Assembly: GCA_963744575.1 (NCBI GenBank)
Contig: CAVUUF010000024.1
Location: forward strand, 186,001-250,000
Reading direction: 5' to 3'
Length of the DNA stretch: 64,000 nt
Source of the DNA: Palsa-504 sp963744575
GTDB lineage: Bacteria > Actinomycetota > Actinomycetes > Streptosporangiales > Streptosporangiaceae
A program made the translations under genes and the position numbers. Below the pieces are notes generated by a model. The model made no database searches, was not told the DNA's origin, and saw nothing but the letters and a program-made list of their open reading frames with translations. Below, piece by piece: positions 23,973-34,623 of the stretch (position 1 is the stretch's first letter; each line of letters begins with the position of its first letter).

Positions 23973-25052
23973 AACAACAGCACGTGATTACTTAACTTTC
24001 GTAACTATGCCGCTGCGTTCTCCCAGGCCAGGCGAATGGCGTGGATTTCTTCGGGTGTTGGCTGGTCGGGGCAGCAAACAGCGGGCCGAACGAGACAAGC
24101 AGCATCATCAGCGCGGCGGGACCCTGTGGCGTGGCATCCGGGAGCAGCTCCAGGGCCAGCCGATCGCCGCGAATCCCCGGCGGTGCCGCGTCAAGGCAGG
24201 CACTGCTCCGGGCCGGCATAGGACGCGCGGACCGCGCAAGCCATCCCGCAACTGCCTGGGTTCGCCGTCCTTGGACCGCACCACAACCGCCCGCACAGCG
24301 CTGGCTGTCGTGTTACCAGTGGCGGGTAAGGCTGGTTCGCGCCGCGGGCACGCGTCCGGCGCCTAGGCGGCGAGCATGCCGCCGCGTCCTCCGGACTCGA
24401 GTGCAGCGACAGCTGGGCCAGCTGCCGCGCAGCGCTCTCGACCGGCTGCAGGACGATGCTCTGCCCCTCCTGCTGTCCTCATACCGTTGTCCTGCTGGCT
24501 TCGGCTTCAGCCTCGGCCTCCAGCCAGGGAAACAATGCCGACAGCCCCGCGGTGGCGCGACCGCCTGCGGTTTCTCGTGTGGCTGGGCGATGATGGCCGA
24601 GTGCAGAACGCAGGGGATGAGGGCGTTCGATTGCGGCGGCCGGGTCATGAGCGCGCACGGCCAGACGCGCCAGCCCGAGAACCTGCGCCGTTGTCTCGCC
24701 GGGCGGGAGCGTGCCGGATGAGGATCGTGATCCGGTTGCTGTTCTGCGTGGTCATCGCCAGCGCTGCGGTCACCGTGTGAACGCGTCGCCTTGGTCTTTG
24801 TCCTCGGGCCCCAGCTGACCGCGGCGTGCCTGTGGATCGCCGCGGGCGGCAGCTTGTGCGCGGTCATCACCTTGGCCCTAGCCAGTGAGCCGGTTCGGGG
24901 TCTTTGCAGCCGCGGATATGGCCAGGTGGTCCGCATACAGCGACCTCCTCCTGCTTCTGCTTTGCTGGCGACTCCAGGCGCAGAGTGAGGCGTCTTGCTC
25001 CTGCCGGCCGCTTGCCCCTTGCGGGACGGTCCCGGGACGCCGCCGCGACGGT
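23973..25052. other. 1.1 kb without a confident gene; decayed coding DNA
   Basis: On the minus strand at about 24003-24165, LALELLPDATPQGPAALMML, LVSFGPLFAAPT and, in the next frame, PTPEEIHAIRLAWENAAA plus stop look like a frameshifted small protein. On the plus strand near 24560-24720 fragments such as FLVWLGDDGRV occur in isolation. None reaches a recognisable domain. I record this as degenerate DNA between the hydrolase and the two-component system. Confidence 0.45.
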
Positions 25053-25703
25053 TCAGGTGAGCCCGTGCTGGTAGGCGTAGGTGACGGCTTGGGCTCGGTC
25101 GCGGACGCCGGTCTTGGCGAAGAGATGATTGATGTGGCTTTTTACTGTGGTCTCGCTGACTACCAGCCGCCCGGCGATCTCTGTGTTGGACAGTCCTTGG
25201 GCGATCAGTGCGAGCACTTCGGCTTCTCGCTGCGTGAGCCCGGCGGGCAGTGGCGGTGTGGCCGCGGTGGATGAGCCCGTCGCGATGGCGTTGACCAGGT
25301 GCTGCTGGACCGCGGGGTCGATGGCGGCCTGGCCGCTGGTGACCCGCTGGAGCGCTTCGCGGATTTCGCCGGCGCTGGCGTCTTTGGTGAGGTATCCGCG
25401 GGCGCCGGCGCGCAGCGCCTCGATGACGGAGCGGTCATCGGTGTAGGTGGTGAGCACGAGCACTTTGATGCTGGCGTCGTGGTCACGGAGACGGCGGGTG
25501 GCCTCGGCGCCGTCGCAGTGAGGCATCCGGAGGTCCATCAGCACGACATCTGGCCGCAGCCGGATCGCCAGCGCGACCGCCTCGTCGCCGTCGGCTGCCG
25601 TGCCGACCACCTCCACCCCGGCGAGCAACCCGAGCAGGGTGCCAAGACCCTCGCGGACCACGCGCTGGTCGTCGGCCACCAGGACGCGGATGGCCGGGTT
25701 CAT
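25053..25703 (-). CDS. NarL/LuxR-type response regulator
   Basis: A 216-residue two-component response regulator. The receiver domain carries VADDQRV (Asp11, Asp12), the phosphoacceptor Asp57 in VVLMDLRMPH, LTTYTD (Thr) and YLTKD (Lys). The C-terminal LuxR HTH is LTQREAEVLALIAQGLSNTE, IAGRLVVSETTVKSHINHLF. The start ATG overlaps the stop of the kinase gene (ATGA), so the two are translationally coupled. The probable target is the divergent ABC exporter operon, the usual arrangement for this type of sensor pair in actinomycetes. Confidence 0.93.
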   Translation of the reverse strand: MNPAIRVLVADDQRVVREGLGTLLGLLAGVEVVGTAADGDEAVALAIRLRPDVVLMDLRMPHCDGAEATRRLRDHDASIKVLVLTTYTDDRSVIEALRAGARGYLTKDASAGEIREALQRVTSGQAAIDPAVQQHLVNAIATGSSTAATPPLPAGLTQREAEVLALIAQGLSNTEIAGRLVVSETTVKSHINHLFAKTGVRDRAQAVTYAYQHGLT

Positions 25704-26896
25704 GCCGGCACCCACAGCTCGACCAGGAACCCGCCGCCGGTGGGCTTCGCGGTGAGCGTGCCGCCGAGCAGTTCGGCTCGTTCCCTCATGCCGGTGAGCC
25801 CGTAGCCGGTCCCGTCGGCGGAAGCCGGGCGGTCGCGGCAGCAGCCGAAGTCTTCGATGGTCAGCCTGGTGCCGGACGGCTCATATGCCAAGCGGATCTC
25901 GACCCGGCCCGCGTGGGCGTGCTTGCGGATATTGGTCAGGGCCTCCTGTGTGACCCGGTAAAAGGTCAGCCGGCCGTCGGTCCCCAGGTCCCGCTTGCTG
26001 CCGCCGGTCACGGCTACTTCGCAGGGCACGCCGGTGCCGGCTTCGAATTCGGCGGCCAGGTCGGCCAGCCGCTCGGGGCCGGGCAGCGCGTCATCGCGGA
26101 GCATGCCGATGGCGCGCCGCGCCTCTTCTAGCCCGGTCTTGGCCAGCCGGTGGGCCCGGCCGATCGCTTCCCCGGTTTGTGAGTCCGCGCCGCCCTGTGC
26201 GGCGAGCAGCCTGGCGCCCTCCAGGTTCAGCACCAGGCCGGACAGCGAGTGGGCGAGCACGTCGTGCATCTCGCGGGCGAGGCGCTGGCGTTCGGCCAGC
26301 GCGGCGGCCTGGGCTTGCGCGGCCCGGGTCTGCTCCAGCTCGGCGAGCAGCAGTTCTGCCCGCTGGTTGCTCTCCCGCAGCCGCCGGGCGAACAGCGACA
26401 GCAGGAAGAACGCCATGATCCCGAAATCATTCAAGACGATGCCCGCGATGGGTGCGCGTCCGTTGGCCAGCCATGCCATCGAGACCGCGGCAGCGGCCAC
26501 GCCCGCTACCAGCGCGCTGAGACGAACCGGCAGTACCAGGGCCGCCAGGCAGACGGCGGGAAACACCCCGAGGAACGCCGCGCCGTTGCCCTGCAAGCCG
26601 GTCAGCACCGCCGCGCTGAGCACGGCAATGACCAGCACCGCCAGCTGCACTCCCGACCCGGCCTGAGTCAGCCACATCGCGGCGATGGTGGCACCGCAGA
26701 ACACGATGAGACCCACGGCGACACCAAGCGCCTCGCCCTGGCCGCCCGGAGCTGGCCGGCCCTGGAACGAGGTGATCACCACGAACGCGATCGCGGCAGC
26801 CGCGAGCACGCGGATCGAAAGGTAGGCCGCCTGTTCGCGGCCCCGCGCCCGCTCCAGCTCGGACACCCCGGCCGCAGTGGCGGCTTTGGTGCTCAC
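25700..26896 (-). CDS. Sensor histidine kinase (HisKA_3 type)
   Basis: A 398-residue membrane kinase. Residues 25-170 contain about five to six transmembrane segments with very short loops. The dimerisation/phosphoacceptor motif REMHDVLAHSLSGLV places the phosphorylated His at residue 211. The C-terminal HATPase has VTQEALTNIRKHAHA (N box), LTIEDFG (G1-like, slightly altered: DFGCC rather than DDG) and GYGLTGMRERAELLGG (G2). It phosphorylates the downstream NarL-type regulator. It lies divergently from an ABC exporter with a 202-bp intergenic region, so it probably senses a substrate or stress related to that exporter. Confidence 0.92.
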   Translation of the reverse strand: MSTKAATAAGVSELERARGREQAAYLSIRVLAAAAIAFVVITSFQGRPAPGGQGEALGVAVGLIVFCGATIAAMWLTQAGSGVQLAVLVIAVLSAAVLTGLQGNGAAFLGVFPAVCLAALVLPVRLSALVAGVAAAAVSMAWLANGRAPIAGIVLNDFGIMAFFLLSLFARRLRESNQRAELLLAELEQTRAAQAQAAALAERQRLAREMHDVLAHSLSGLVLNLEGARLLAAQGGADSQTGEAIGRAHRLAKTGLEEARRAIGMLRDDALPGPERLADLAAEFEAGTGVPCEVAVTGGSKRDLGTDGRLTFYRVTQEALTNIRKHAHAGRVEIRLAYEPSGTRLTIEDFGCCRDRPASADGTGYGLTGMRERAELLGGTLTAKPTGGGFLVELWVPA

Positions 26897-27098
26897 TCCT
26901 CAACCGTACGGCGGGATCTCGCCGCCGTCTCGTGCCGGTGGGTGGATTCGCGGCCAGCGGGGCCTCTTCCCACGGGTGAAGGCCCCTCCACCCACGGTTC
27001 AGGTTCTGGCGGCGGACAAGTTCCACCGCCGCGCCGAAGACGGCACAGCCGTCCCGCAGCAGGCTTGCTGGCAAGACCCACCCAGCCTGGGGAGCGAG

Positions 27099-28078
<980 letters not shown>

Positions 28079-28082
<4 letters not shown>

Positions 28083-28849
28083 TCCGCATGGCACTGCACC
28101 AGTCCAGCTACGACCTGCGCGCCTTTGCCCGCAACCGCCAGTCCCAGTTCTTCACCCTCGCCCTGCCGATCCTGTTCCTGGTGATCTTCGCCTCGGTGTT
28201 CGGCAGCGGGACCGTCCCGGTCGCTGGCGGGCGGATCAGCACCTCGGTGTCCTACGTGCCCGGCATCATCGCGCTGGGGGTGATCGCAGCGTGCTTCGGC
28301 AACCTGGTGGCCTCGGTGACCGCACAGCGCGAACGCGGCGTGCTGAAACGGCGTCGCGCCACACCGGTCCCGGCGGCTGCTGTCATCGCCGGCCGGGTGC
28401 TCACGGCCATCGTCATCGCGGTCGTCATGTCCGCGGTGCTGCTGGGCATCGGCTGGGCCGCCTACGGCGCCCACGTCCCCGGCCGCACCGCCCTCGCGCT
28501 CGTGGTCACCGTGGTGATCGGAGCGGCCTCCTTCTGCTGCATGGGTTACGCGCTCACCTCGCTGATCCACGACGAGGACACGGCACTGCCCACCACCCAG
28601 GCGCTGCTGCTGCCGCTGTATTTCATCTCCGGGGTGTTCGTCGCGGTCTCGATCCTGCCGCACTGGCTGGCCGACGCGGGAGCGATCTTCCCGGTCCGGC
28701 ACCTGGCCAACGCGCTGCTCACCGCCTACAACCCGCACACCACCGGGCTCGGGTTCGCCGGCCTGGATCTGCTGATCGTGGCCGCATGGGGAGCCGCGGG
28801 CCTTCTCATCGCTCTGCGCACGTTCAGCTGGCTGCCGCTCGGCCGCTAA
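28079..28849 (+). CDS. ABC-2 type permease
   Basis: A 256-residue integral membrane protein with six predicted helices: FFTLALPILFLVIFASVFGS, YVPGIIALGVIAACFGNLVA, IVIAVVMSAVLLGIGWAAYG, ALVVTVVIGAASFCCMGYAL, ALLLPLYFISGVFVAVSILP and LLIVAAWGAAGLLIALRTF. The RERGVLKRRRATPVP coupling segment is characteristic of ABC-2 (DrrB-like) exporters. It is translationally coupled to the ATPase and forms the transmembrane half of the exporter. Substrate unknown. Confidence 0.92.
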
Positions 28850-28888
28850 CCCGGCGGGCCGTCCCTACGGGATCACAGGAGGAAGACC

Positions 28889-29065
28889 ATGGCCACCGAA
28901 GTCCAAACCCAAACCGGGCAGTGTGCGATCCACGGAACAGTCCAGGCCACACGCGAAATCCCGAAGATGGGATTCCCGTTCATCGTCTACGCTTTCCTGC
29001 GGTCCAGGGCCAAGCGCAAGCCGTTTCTCTGCCCGGAATGCGGAGAGGCGGTCGAGGCCGACTGA
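28889..29065 (+). CDS. Small zinc-ribbon-like protein
   Basis: A 58-residue protein following the exporter by 39 bp: MATEVQTQTGQCAIHGTVQA, then TREIPKMGFPFIVYAFLRSR and AKRKPFLCPECGEAVEAD. The pairs CxxH (QCAIH) and CPEC could coordinate zinc. An AGGAGGAAGACC ribosome binding site is immediately upstream, and codon bias is consistent with a real gene. Probably the third cistron of the exporter operon. I do not recognise a characterised family. Confidence 0.72.
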   Translation: MATEVQTQTGQCAIHGTVQATREIPKMGFPFIVYAFLRSRAKRKPFLCPECGEAVEAD

Positions 29066-29321
29066 GCCGTACACAGCCAACCTGGGAGCACCAATACGCG
29101 TCCGATCCGGCACAACTGCCAGCCCACAGTGACACAGGCGGCATGACCACCCTGTAAGGCTGTGAGCGGCCGTCCATAATGTTCCGCTATGCGCGAGCGA
29201 CGGCCCAGTCCGAGGAGCCCCGAATGCACGCCAGATCGGCGGATCCGGATCGTGAGCGCCAACCAGCGCTGAAGACGGAGCGTACGGAGAAGTGTCTCGT
29301 CGCAGCGCCGCGCTGAGACGC

Positions 29322-29729
29322 TCAGGACCGGCTAGTCGCTGGCGCGGCTGCAGGTGCGATCTTGAGGGACAGGAAGTCAGGGACGCCGAGCACCCGCAAT
29401 ACCTGCCGTTCCAGGGGACGGATGTCGCGCCGCGCCTCGTCGTGAAACAGGCGCGGTGAGACCAGCCGGATGGCGCGTCCGCGCGTCCGCAGCTCGCAGC
29501 CGCCCGCGGCCAGGACGTTCTTTACCCAGTCGGTATCCGGACCGTAGGTCAGGGCGAGGACATAGCCATCGTCTGTGGCGAACACATTGACCGGCGTCTG
29601 ATACAGGCGGCCGGAGCGCCGGCCGCGGTGGACTACGACACCGAAGCCGGGCGTCCAGGGGGCGATGTGCCGGGTGACCCGGTTCAGCCCGGCCTTGTTC
29701 CACTGCCTTACCATCCGGGGAATCGGCAT
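29322..29729 (-). CDS. Nitroreductase/deazaflavin-dependent oxidoreductase family protein
   Basis: A 135-residue split-barrel protein of the Ddn-like F420H2-dependent family: WTPGFGVVVHRGRRSGRLYQ, TPVNVFATDDGYVLALTYGP, DTDWVKNVLAAGGCELRTRG and IRLVSPRLFHDEARRD. The HxGRRSG and YGxxxDWVxNVxAxGxC motifs are diagnostic. Members bind coenzyme F420 and reduce diverse small molecules, which fits an actinomycete host. The start has a strong AAGGAGGCGGC site. The C-terminal Ala-rich tail is variable. Confidence 0.92.
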   Translation of the reverse strand: MPIPRMVRQWNKAGLNRVTRHIAPWTPGFGVVVHRGRRSGRLYQTPVNVFATDDGYVLALTYGPDTDWVKNVLAAGGCELRTRGRAIRLVSPRLFHDEARRDIRPLERQVLRVLGVPDFLSLKIAPAAAPATSRS

Positions 29730-29839
29730 GCCGCCTCCTTCATTGCTGCCATCGCGCTGCGGGGCCCGCAGTTACGCGGCGCAGCGCCGAGCATCCAGAT
29801 CTGCGCGCCTCGCCGGCTGCGCCGCCACGCCCCTGTCGC

Positions 29840-30369
29840 CGCCCAGAACGGCTCGATGCGCTGCCCTCGTACGAATCCAGCCAGCGTTCAGCGAGCCGAA
29901 CGGCTCGCGCTGGCCGGGTTCCTGGCCGGATACCGCGGCCTGACTCGCGAGGCGTACGCACTGGACCTGCGCCAGTTCACCCCCTGGTGCCGAGCCCACT
30001 CCCTGGACCTGTTCGCCGTGCGCCCCGCCGGCATCGAAGGCTTCGCCAGGGAACTCGAAGCCAGGGGCGCGCCCGCGCCACGTTCACCCGGTGACTGTGC
30101 ACGATCGCCGGGTTTTACAAGTACGCGGCGGGTGGATGGTCCGCCGCGTCGCCCGCCGCGCCGGGATCACCAAGACCGTCACGCCCCACACGCTCAGGCA
30201 TGCGTTCATCACCGCCGCACTCGATGCCGGGGTCCCGCTGCGCGACTTGCAAGAGGCCGCCTCGCACGCTGATCCGAGAACCACGATGCGATACGACCGG
30301 GCCCGGGGCAGCCTGGACCGGCACGCCACGTATATCGTCGCCGCGTATATTGCGGGTGCCGCCAGGTAG
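29840..30369 (+). pseudogene. Tyrosine recombinase (XerC/phage integrase type) with internal deletion
   Basis: The N-terminal core-binding domain is legible: RLALAGFLAGYRGLTREAYA, LDLRQFTPWCRAHSLDLFAV and EGFARELEARG. In the next frame AT-FTR then a stop then LCTIAGFYKYA follows. The C-terminal catalytic domain resumes at RRVARRAGITKTVTPHTLRH, AFITAALDAGVPLRDLQEAA and SHADPRTTMRYDRARGSLDR, with the HTLRH, H and Tyr residues. The middle of the catalytic domain (first Arg, about 110 residues) is deleted and frames are shifted. It is a dead integrase, consistent with other integrative-element relics in the window. Confidence 0.8.
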
Positions 30370-30859
30370 CCCCGCACCGGCCGCGAGCTCCGCCTGGCGA
30401 CGATGGCGGCCAGGCGGAGCTGGCGCGCCGTGCGATACCGGCAGCCGAAGCCGGTTGCCGCGGCGGTCACTGACCGTAACCTGAATGTGAACGCGAACCG
30501 TCGTTCTGTATCCAGGGGGGCAGGTCGCATCGGTCGAGGTCAAGGCGAGCAGAATTGAGTGTCTGGTGTGCGGCTGTCGCTGGACCAATATCCTTGGTGC
30601 GGATTAGAGGAAGGAAGATCTCACCGGCCGGGGTTGAGCCGGCCGGGGTCGATTTCGCCCGGAAAGGCGGCGGGATCCCAGGATGCCGCGCATGGGGCTG
30701 GGCGGGCGGCGATCGCCGTCGCGGGACAGCTGGGATCAGTACGGCCTGGCCGGAGTTGCCCGCGATCAGGTGGCTCAGGACGCCGGCGACCCGGCCGGCG
30801 CGCATGGACACGTGCCGCAGCGGATCGAGGGCCTCACCGCGCCGGGCCTAGGTGCCGGG
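30370..30859. other. No supported gene
   Basis: Between the integrase relic and the DedA remnant I see only overlapping low-complexity frames. The DNA from 30680 onward may be the decayed 5' part of the DedA gene, but no frame stays recognisable for more than about 15 residues. Confidence 0.45.
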
Positions 30860-31310
30860 CACTTGCAGGGAGGCCGAGTCAGTGCGGTGGCGGGTGGCCG
30901 CGGCCACCAGCTTGGCCGGTCCGGCGGCCGCCGCCGCTGGGCAGGCGGCTGCTGGAGCGTCCGGGTCGGCACCAGGCGCGCCGGGAGAAGGTGATGGAGC
31001 GGGGCGAGAGCCTGTATGCCCGATGGGGCGCACTGGCCGTGTTCGTCACCCGGCGATCGTCTCGGGCACGGCGAAGATGCCGCCGCACCGGTTCGCCGTG
31101 TGGAACCTGCTGGACTCGCTCACGTGGACGGTATCGGTGGCAGCCAGCACCTACGGTGCGGGCAGGCTCGCCACCGGCCATCACACCGCGCACGACATTG
31201 CCATCTTGGTCATCGGGCTCGGCGCCGGAGCGCTGGTAACCGTCACCGCCGTGCGGCGTCACCGAAGGCGCACGGCCCGGCGAGCAGCACCGCTGCGCGG
31301 CGCCGGGTCT
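30860..31310 (+). pseudogene. DedA family membrane protein remnant
   Basis: Pieces in alternating frames: GRRLLERPGRHQARREKVME and RGESLYARWGALAVFV, then after a frameshift PAIVSGTAKMPPHRFAVWNL, LDSLTWTVSVAASTYGAGRL and ILVIGLGAGALVTVTAV. These match the C-terminal half of DedA/SNARE-associated membrane proteins (flippase-like), including the G(R).P..SG.A.M motif. No single frame spans them, and the N-terminal half is absent. Confidence 0.6.
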
Positions 31311-31339
31311 GCACCAATCGCCTGCGCGGGCCGGTCGCC

Positions 31340-31979
31340 TCGGGCGGCCCGCACCTATACCGGAGCCCCGAGGGTGTGGCGTCGATCTGGACCCGCCAGC
31401 CACAGGCCGTGTCGTGGCTCGATGCCGCCGCGCTGCCCAGCTCGGCCGAGGCGGCCGCCGACGTGCTGCGGCAGCTGGACGTCGCCAGCGGTGAGAGGCT
31501 GCTGCCGTTCGGCGGCGGCGGATCGGTCGGGCATCATCGCCACCCAGCTCGCGGTCGCCGCCGGGATCAGGGTGATCAGCGCGGTCGGCGAGTACGACGA
31601 GGCGCTGGCCAGCGAGCTGGGTGCCACCCCGGTGCGGTACGGTCCGGGTGTGGCCGGCCGGGTCCGCGCGCTGGGCCCGGTGGACGCCGTGTTCGACGCG
31701 GCCGGCACTGGCGTCCTGGCCGACGCCGTCGCCTTGGCCGGCGGACCGGAGCGGGTCATCACCTTGTCCGACCCGGCCGCCGCTGACTTCGGCGTCACGC
31801 TGTCCGAGCCCACGCCCGGCCGTGCTCCCGGCGCCCTGGATGAGACGATCGCCCTGCTGGCCGATGGCCGGCTCCGGCTGCGCGCGCACCAGCCCATGCC
31901 CATGCAGCGGGCCGCCGAGGCCCACCGCCAGCTGGAAAACGGCACCGTCCACGAGCGCATCATCCTCACCCTGCCCTAG
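31340..31979 (+). pseudogene. Zinc-type/quinone oxidoreductase (MDR) remnant, frameshifted
   Basis: One frame reads QAVSWLDAAALPSSAEAAAD, VLRQLDVASGERLLPFGGGG. After a frameshift near 31530 a second frame reads IIATQLAVAAGIRVISAVGE, YDEALASELGATPVRYGPGV and AVALAGGPERVITLSDPAAA to ILTLP plus stop. This is the C-terminal cofactor-binding half of an NADP-dependent medium-chain reductase. The N-terminal GroES-like domain is replaced by the DedA remnant. Confidence 0.7.
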
Positions 31980-32047
31980 CGCGGGCGGCACCGCGGCGGC
32001 CAAGCCGTCCGTGACATGCCGCCCAGACCTTCACGGAGTCCCGGCTG

Positions 32048-32460
32048 GTGACACCAGATATGCGGGCCAAGCCTGGCGAGCCGGCTGAGAGCTCCGGGCC
32101 GCGCGAACTGCTCCGCTACCGCTCCGCGCAGGGCCGGTGGGTGGTCGCGGCGATGATCGTGGGGTCGCCGGGATCGACTCCACGGTGGTCGCCGTCGCGC
32201 TGCCCGCGATCGGACGGAACCTGCACGCCGGCTTCCAGGCCCTGCAATGGACCGTCACGGGCTACACGCTGACCCTGGCCTCGCTGATCCTGCCAGCCGG
32301 CTCGCTCAGCGACCGCTGGGGACGGCGGCGGGTGTTCCTGGCCGGCCTCAGCTGTTCACCCTGGCCTCGGTGCTGCGCTCGGCGTGCCGTCACCCCGAAC
32401 GGGCAACCGGCCACGGTGACCACGGCGCAGCGTACGCTCAAGTACGCGGGTTCACAGGAG
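32048..32460 (+). pseudogene. MFS (DHA2-type) transporter N-terminal remnant
   Basis: Three frames must be joined: RYRSAQGRWVVAAMIVGS, then GIDSTVVAVALPAIGRNLHA and FQALQWTVTGYTLTLASLIL with motif A (GSLSDRWGRRRVFLAGL), then LFTLASVLRSA. This is the first two to three helices of a 14-TM DHA2 drug:proton antiporter. The rest is deleted and replaced by the promoter of the FMN reductase gene. Confidence 0.75.
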
Positions 32461-32469
32461 GGAGACGCC

Positions 32470-33114
32470 GTGGTCAGACCGGTGCGAGTGGTAGGCCTGG
32501 GCGGTTCGCTGCGAGCTGCCTCCACCAGCCTCACCGCGCTAAAGGCGGCGTTGGAGGGGGCAACCGCGGCCGGGGCCGAGGTTCAGCTGATCTCGGTCCG
32601 TGACCTGGGTCTGCCGCTGTACACCGCCGAACACGCGCCCCCCGCAGGCGCGCACGAATTCGCCGACGCTGTGTACCGGTGTGATGCGATGATCTGGTCC
32701 AGCCCGACCTACCACGGCTCGGTCAGCGGCTCATTCAAAAATGCCCTCGACTGGCTGATCCTACTCGCGGAGCGTGATCCACCCTATCTGTCGAACAAGC
32801 CGGTCGGGCTGGTTTCCACGGCTGGCGGGGTGCAGGGGCTGCAGGCGGTCAACTCGATGGACTTCATAGCCCGCGCACTGCGCGGCTGGAGCGTTCCGCT
32901 GGTGCTGCCCGTGCCCCAGGCGTGGAGATCGTTTGACCCGGACGGGCATCTCGCCGACGAGGCCATCGCCCGGCAACTGCGCGCCCTCGGCACCGAGGTC
33001 GTGCGTGCAGCCCGCCAGTTCCAGGCCGAAGGCACCTGCGATTACGCCGACGACAGGCAGTTCGCCCGTTACGACCATGCCGTCCAGCCCGAGGCCGGCA
33101 ATCCAGCTTCATAG
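32470..33114 (+). CDS. NADPH-dependent FMN reductase (flavodoxin-like)
   Basis: A 214-residue flavodoxin-fold reductase. GLGGSLRAASTSLTAL is the phosphate-binding loop, LRDLGLPLY-type strand reads VRDLGLPLYTAEHAPP, WSSPTYHGSVSGSFKNALDW is the FMN isoalloxazine-contact motif, and KPVGLVSTAGG follows. Members reduce FMN or quinones with NADPH. The start GTG has AGGAGGG about 8 bases upstream; the upstream in-frame extension belongs to the MFS remnant. It is an intact gene standing among decayed neighbours. Confidence 0.9.
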   Translation: MVRPVRVVGLGGSLRAASTSLTALKAALEGATAAGAEVQLISVRDLGLPLYTAEHAPPAGAHEFADAVYRCDAMIWSSPTYHGSVSGSFKNALDWLILLAERDPPYLSNKPVGLVSTAGGVQGLQAVNSMDFIARALRGWSVPLVLPVPQAWRSFDPDGHLADEAIARQLRALGTEVVRAARQFQAEGTCDYADDRQFARYDHAVQPEAGNPAS

Positions 33115-33375
33115 CCGGGCAGTCGCGACATAACGCGTCGAGCACCAGCGCCAGCTTCCAGCTCGGGTGCGGTCTGGCGAGCATGGCCACGGTGTCCCTC
33201 GCGTCCTCGAAGGCGAAGGTGCGGGCAGCACCCCGTCAGATCGCCAGCCGCTGCCAGCTCCACGATCTGCGCCCCGGCCAGGGCGCAAGACGGGCCACTT
33301 GCCGGATTGCTGGCGCGACCGCGACGGATCCGTCCTTTCGGCGAGGCGCCGCCGGTCTGCGGTGCTAACGGCGGG

Positions 33376-33816
33376 TCAAGGCCTGGGCCCGGAGCGCTTG
33401 GGTGCGCCGGCGCAGCAGGTCAAGCGCCGCGCTATAAGCAGCGCGGGGAGCAAGAGCCACAGGATGCCCCACCGGGCGTGGGCGGTGCCGGCCGACATGG
33501 CGACGGCGCTTGCGATGCCCGCCAGCACGAGGATCGGGACCAGCGCGGTGCGCCCGAGGGGCCGCTGCGGCGGGGCACCGGTGGTCGCGGTCATGGGGAC
33601 GCGGGGTCCGGCTGGGCCGGTGGGCAGGTCCTGCAGGAGGTCCCTCAGCTCGCCCCAGGTCCGGGCGGCCAGGGCTCGTCCGGTTCGGTCTTCGAACTCG
33701 TCGGCCGTCAGCCGTCCCGCCTGGAAGTGCTCGCCCAGGTCCGACAGGACCGCGTCGCGGTCGGCATCGGAAGCTTTCATCTGCGCGGAGGGGTCGTTCG
33801 CTGGCGTGGCGTTCAT
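33376..33816 (-). CDS. DUF1707 domain membrane protein
   Basis: A 146-residue protein whose N-terminal domain (MKASDADRDAVLSDLGEHFQ, AGRLTADEFEDRTGRALAAR) is a classical DUF1707/SHOCT-like module (RaSDAdRe.v...L..a...GRL..eEf.eR...A..A). One or two transmembrane segments follow (ALVPILVLAGIASAVAM and WGILWLLLPALLIA). DUF1707 proteins are actinobacterial, of unknown function, and often linked to envelope stress. An alternative start at Met13 would remove a poorly conserved leader. Transcribed alone. Confidence 0.88.
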   Translation of the reverse strand: MNATPANDPSAQMKASDADRDAVLSDLGEHFQAGRLTADEFEDRTGRALAARTWGELRDLLQDLPTGPAGPRVPMTATTGAPPQRPLGRTALVPILVLAGIASAVAMSAGTAHARWGILWLLLPALLIARRLTCCAGAPKRSGPRP

Positions 33817-34258
33817 GTCTCTACTGTGCTAGGCGGCGGGACGCCGGCGCCAATGCCGGATGCCACCGGCTCGAGGTGACATCTGTCATGGCTCCAGGAG
33901 CAGCGCGAGCAGGCACGCTTGTCGTCACCGGCGGATGCAAGCAATGCGGTTACACGCGCGACTGCCACCAGTTGGTTGATCACGCTCTGTGATCAGCTTC
34001 GAGCCGAGGACCCGAACTGCGCTCCTGGTGGCCGCTGCCCAGCGACCTGCGCTTGGTGTCCCGGACATCCCTCACCGCTGCACGAGGATGTTCGCTGAAC
34101 CTGGCTGCGAGCGGCACACGGGGTCACCGACGGCGCGCCGGGCTCTTCGTGCGCGGGTCCGGCGAAGACCGCGTACCTCCGGTGAACTGCGGCGCTTTCC
34201 TGGCGCCCATGCGCAGGGACCGAGCAGGTGCCCGCGGCCTCCCCGGTAGATTCAGGTA
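33817..34258. other. No supported gene
   Basis: Upstream DNA shared by the divergent DUF1707 and small membrane-protein genes. Open frames lack codon bias, and no repeats or hairpins stand out. Confidence 0.45.
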
Positions 34259-34438
34259 ATGAAGAAGGTCCTCGAGCTCCTGGTCTGTTTCCTCCATCCC
34301 GTCGCGGTGATCCTCATATGGATTGACTTGGCGACCCGCCGTGATATCGGGGGCGGTGCGAAGCTGGCATGGGCCCTGTTCAGCCTTATCCCGCTCGTGC
34401 CGTTCCTCTACGTGCTGACGGGTGGCGACCTGTGGTGA
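34259..34438 (+). CDS. Small two-helix membrane protein (PLDc_N-like)
   Basis: A 59-residue protein: MKKVLELLVCFLHPVAVILI, then WIDLATRRDIGGGAKLAWAL and FSLIPLVPFLYVLTGGDLW. Two transmembrane helices separated by a charged turn, with the K-AW.L..LIP.VPFLY pattern, match the short actinobacterial PLDc_N/cardiolipin-synthase-N-terminal-like family. There is no strong ribosome binding site (TTCAGGTA). Function unknown. Confidence 0.68.
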   Translation: MKKVLELLVCFLHPVAVILIWIDLATRRDIGGGAKLAWALFSLIPLVPFLYVLTGGDLW

Positions 34439-34623
34439 GGTCCGCGCGCAGCGCTGGTGATGCGTTGCCAGGTGGGCACGAGAACTGATCTGGACGCGCT
34501 GGAGACGCTGTAGCCGCTTCGGCGATATCGCCGCTTGCAGCCCGGCGGTCACATGCGCGGAGCGCGGTAAGAAGCCGGCCGGTTCGTGGGATGCAGTCCG
34601 GCGTGCCCGCGGATACTGACGGC

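Noticed and set aside
24313..24936. 207-residue minus-strand frame
   Set aside because: Arg/Pro low-complexity, no domain, covers several unrelated fragments.
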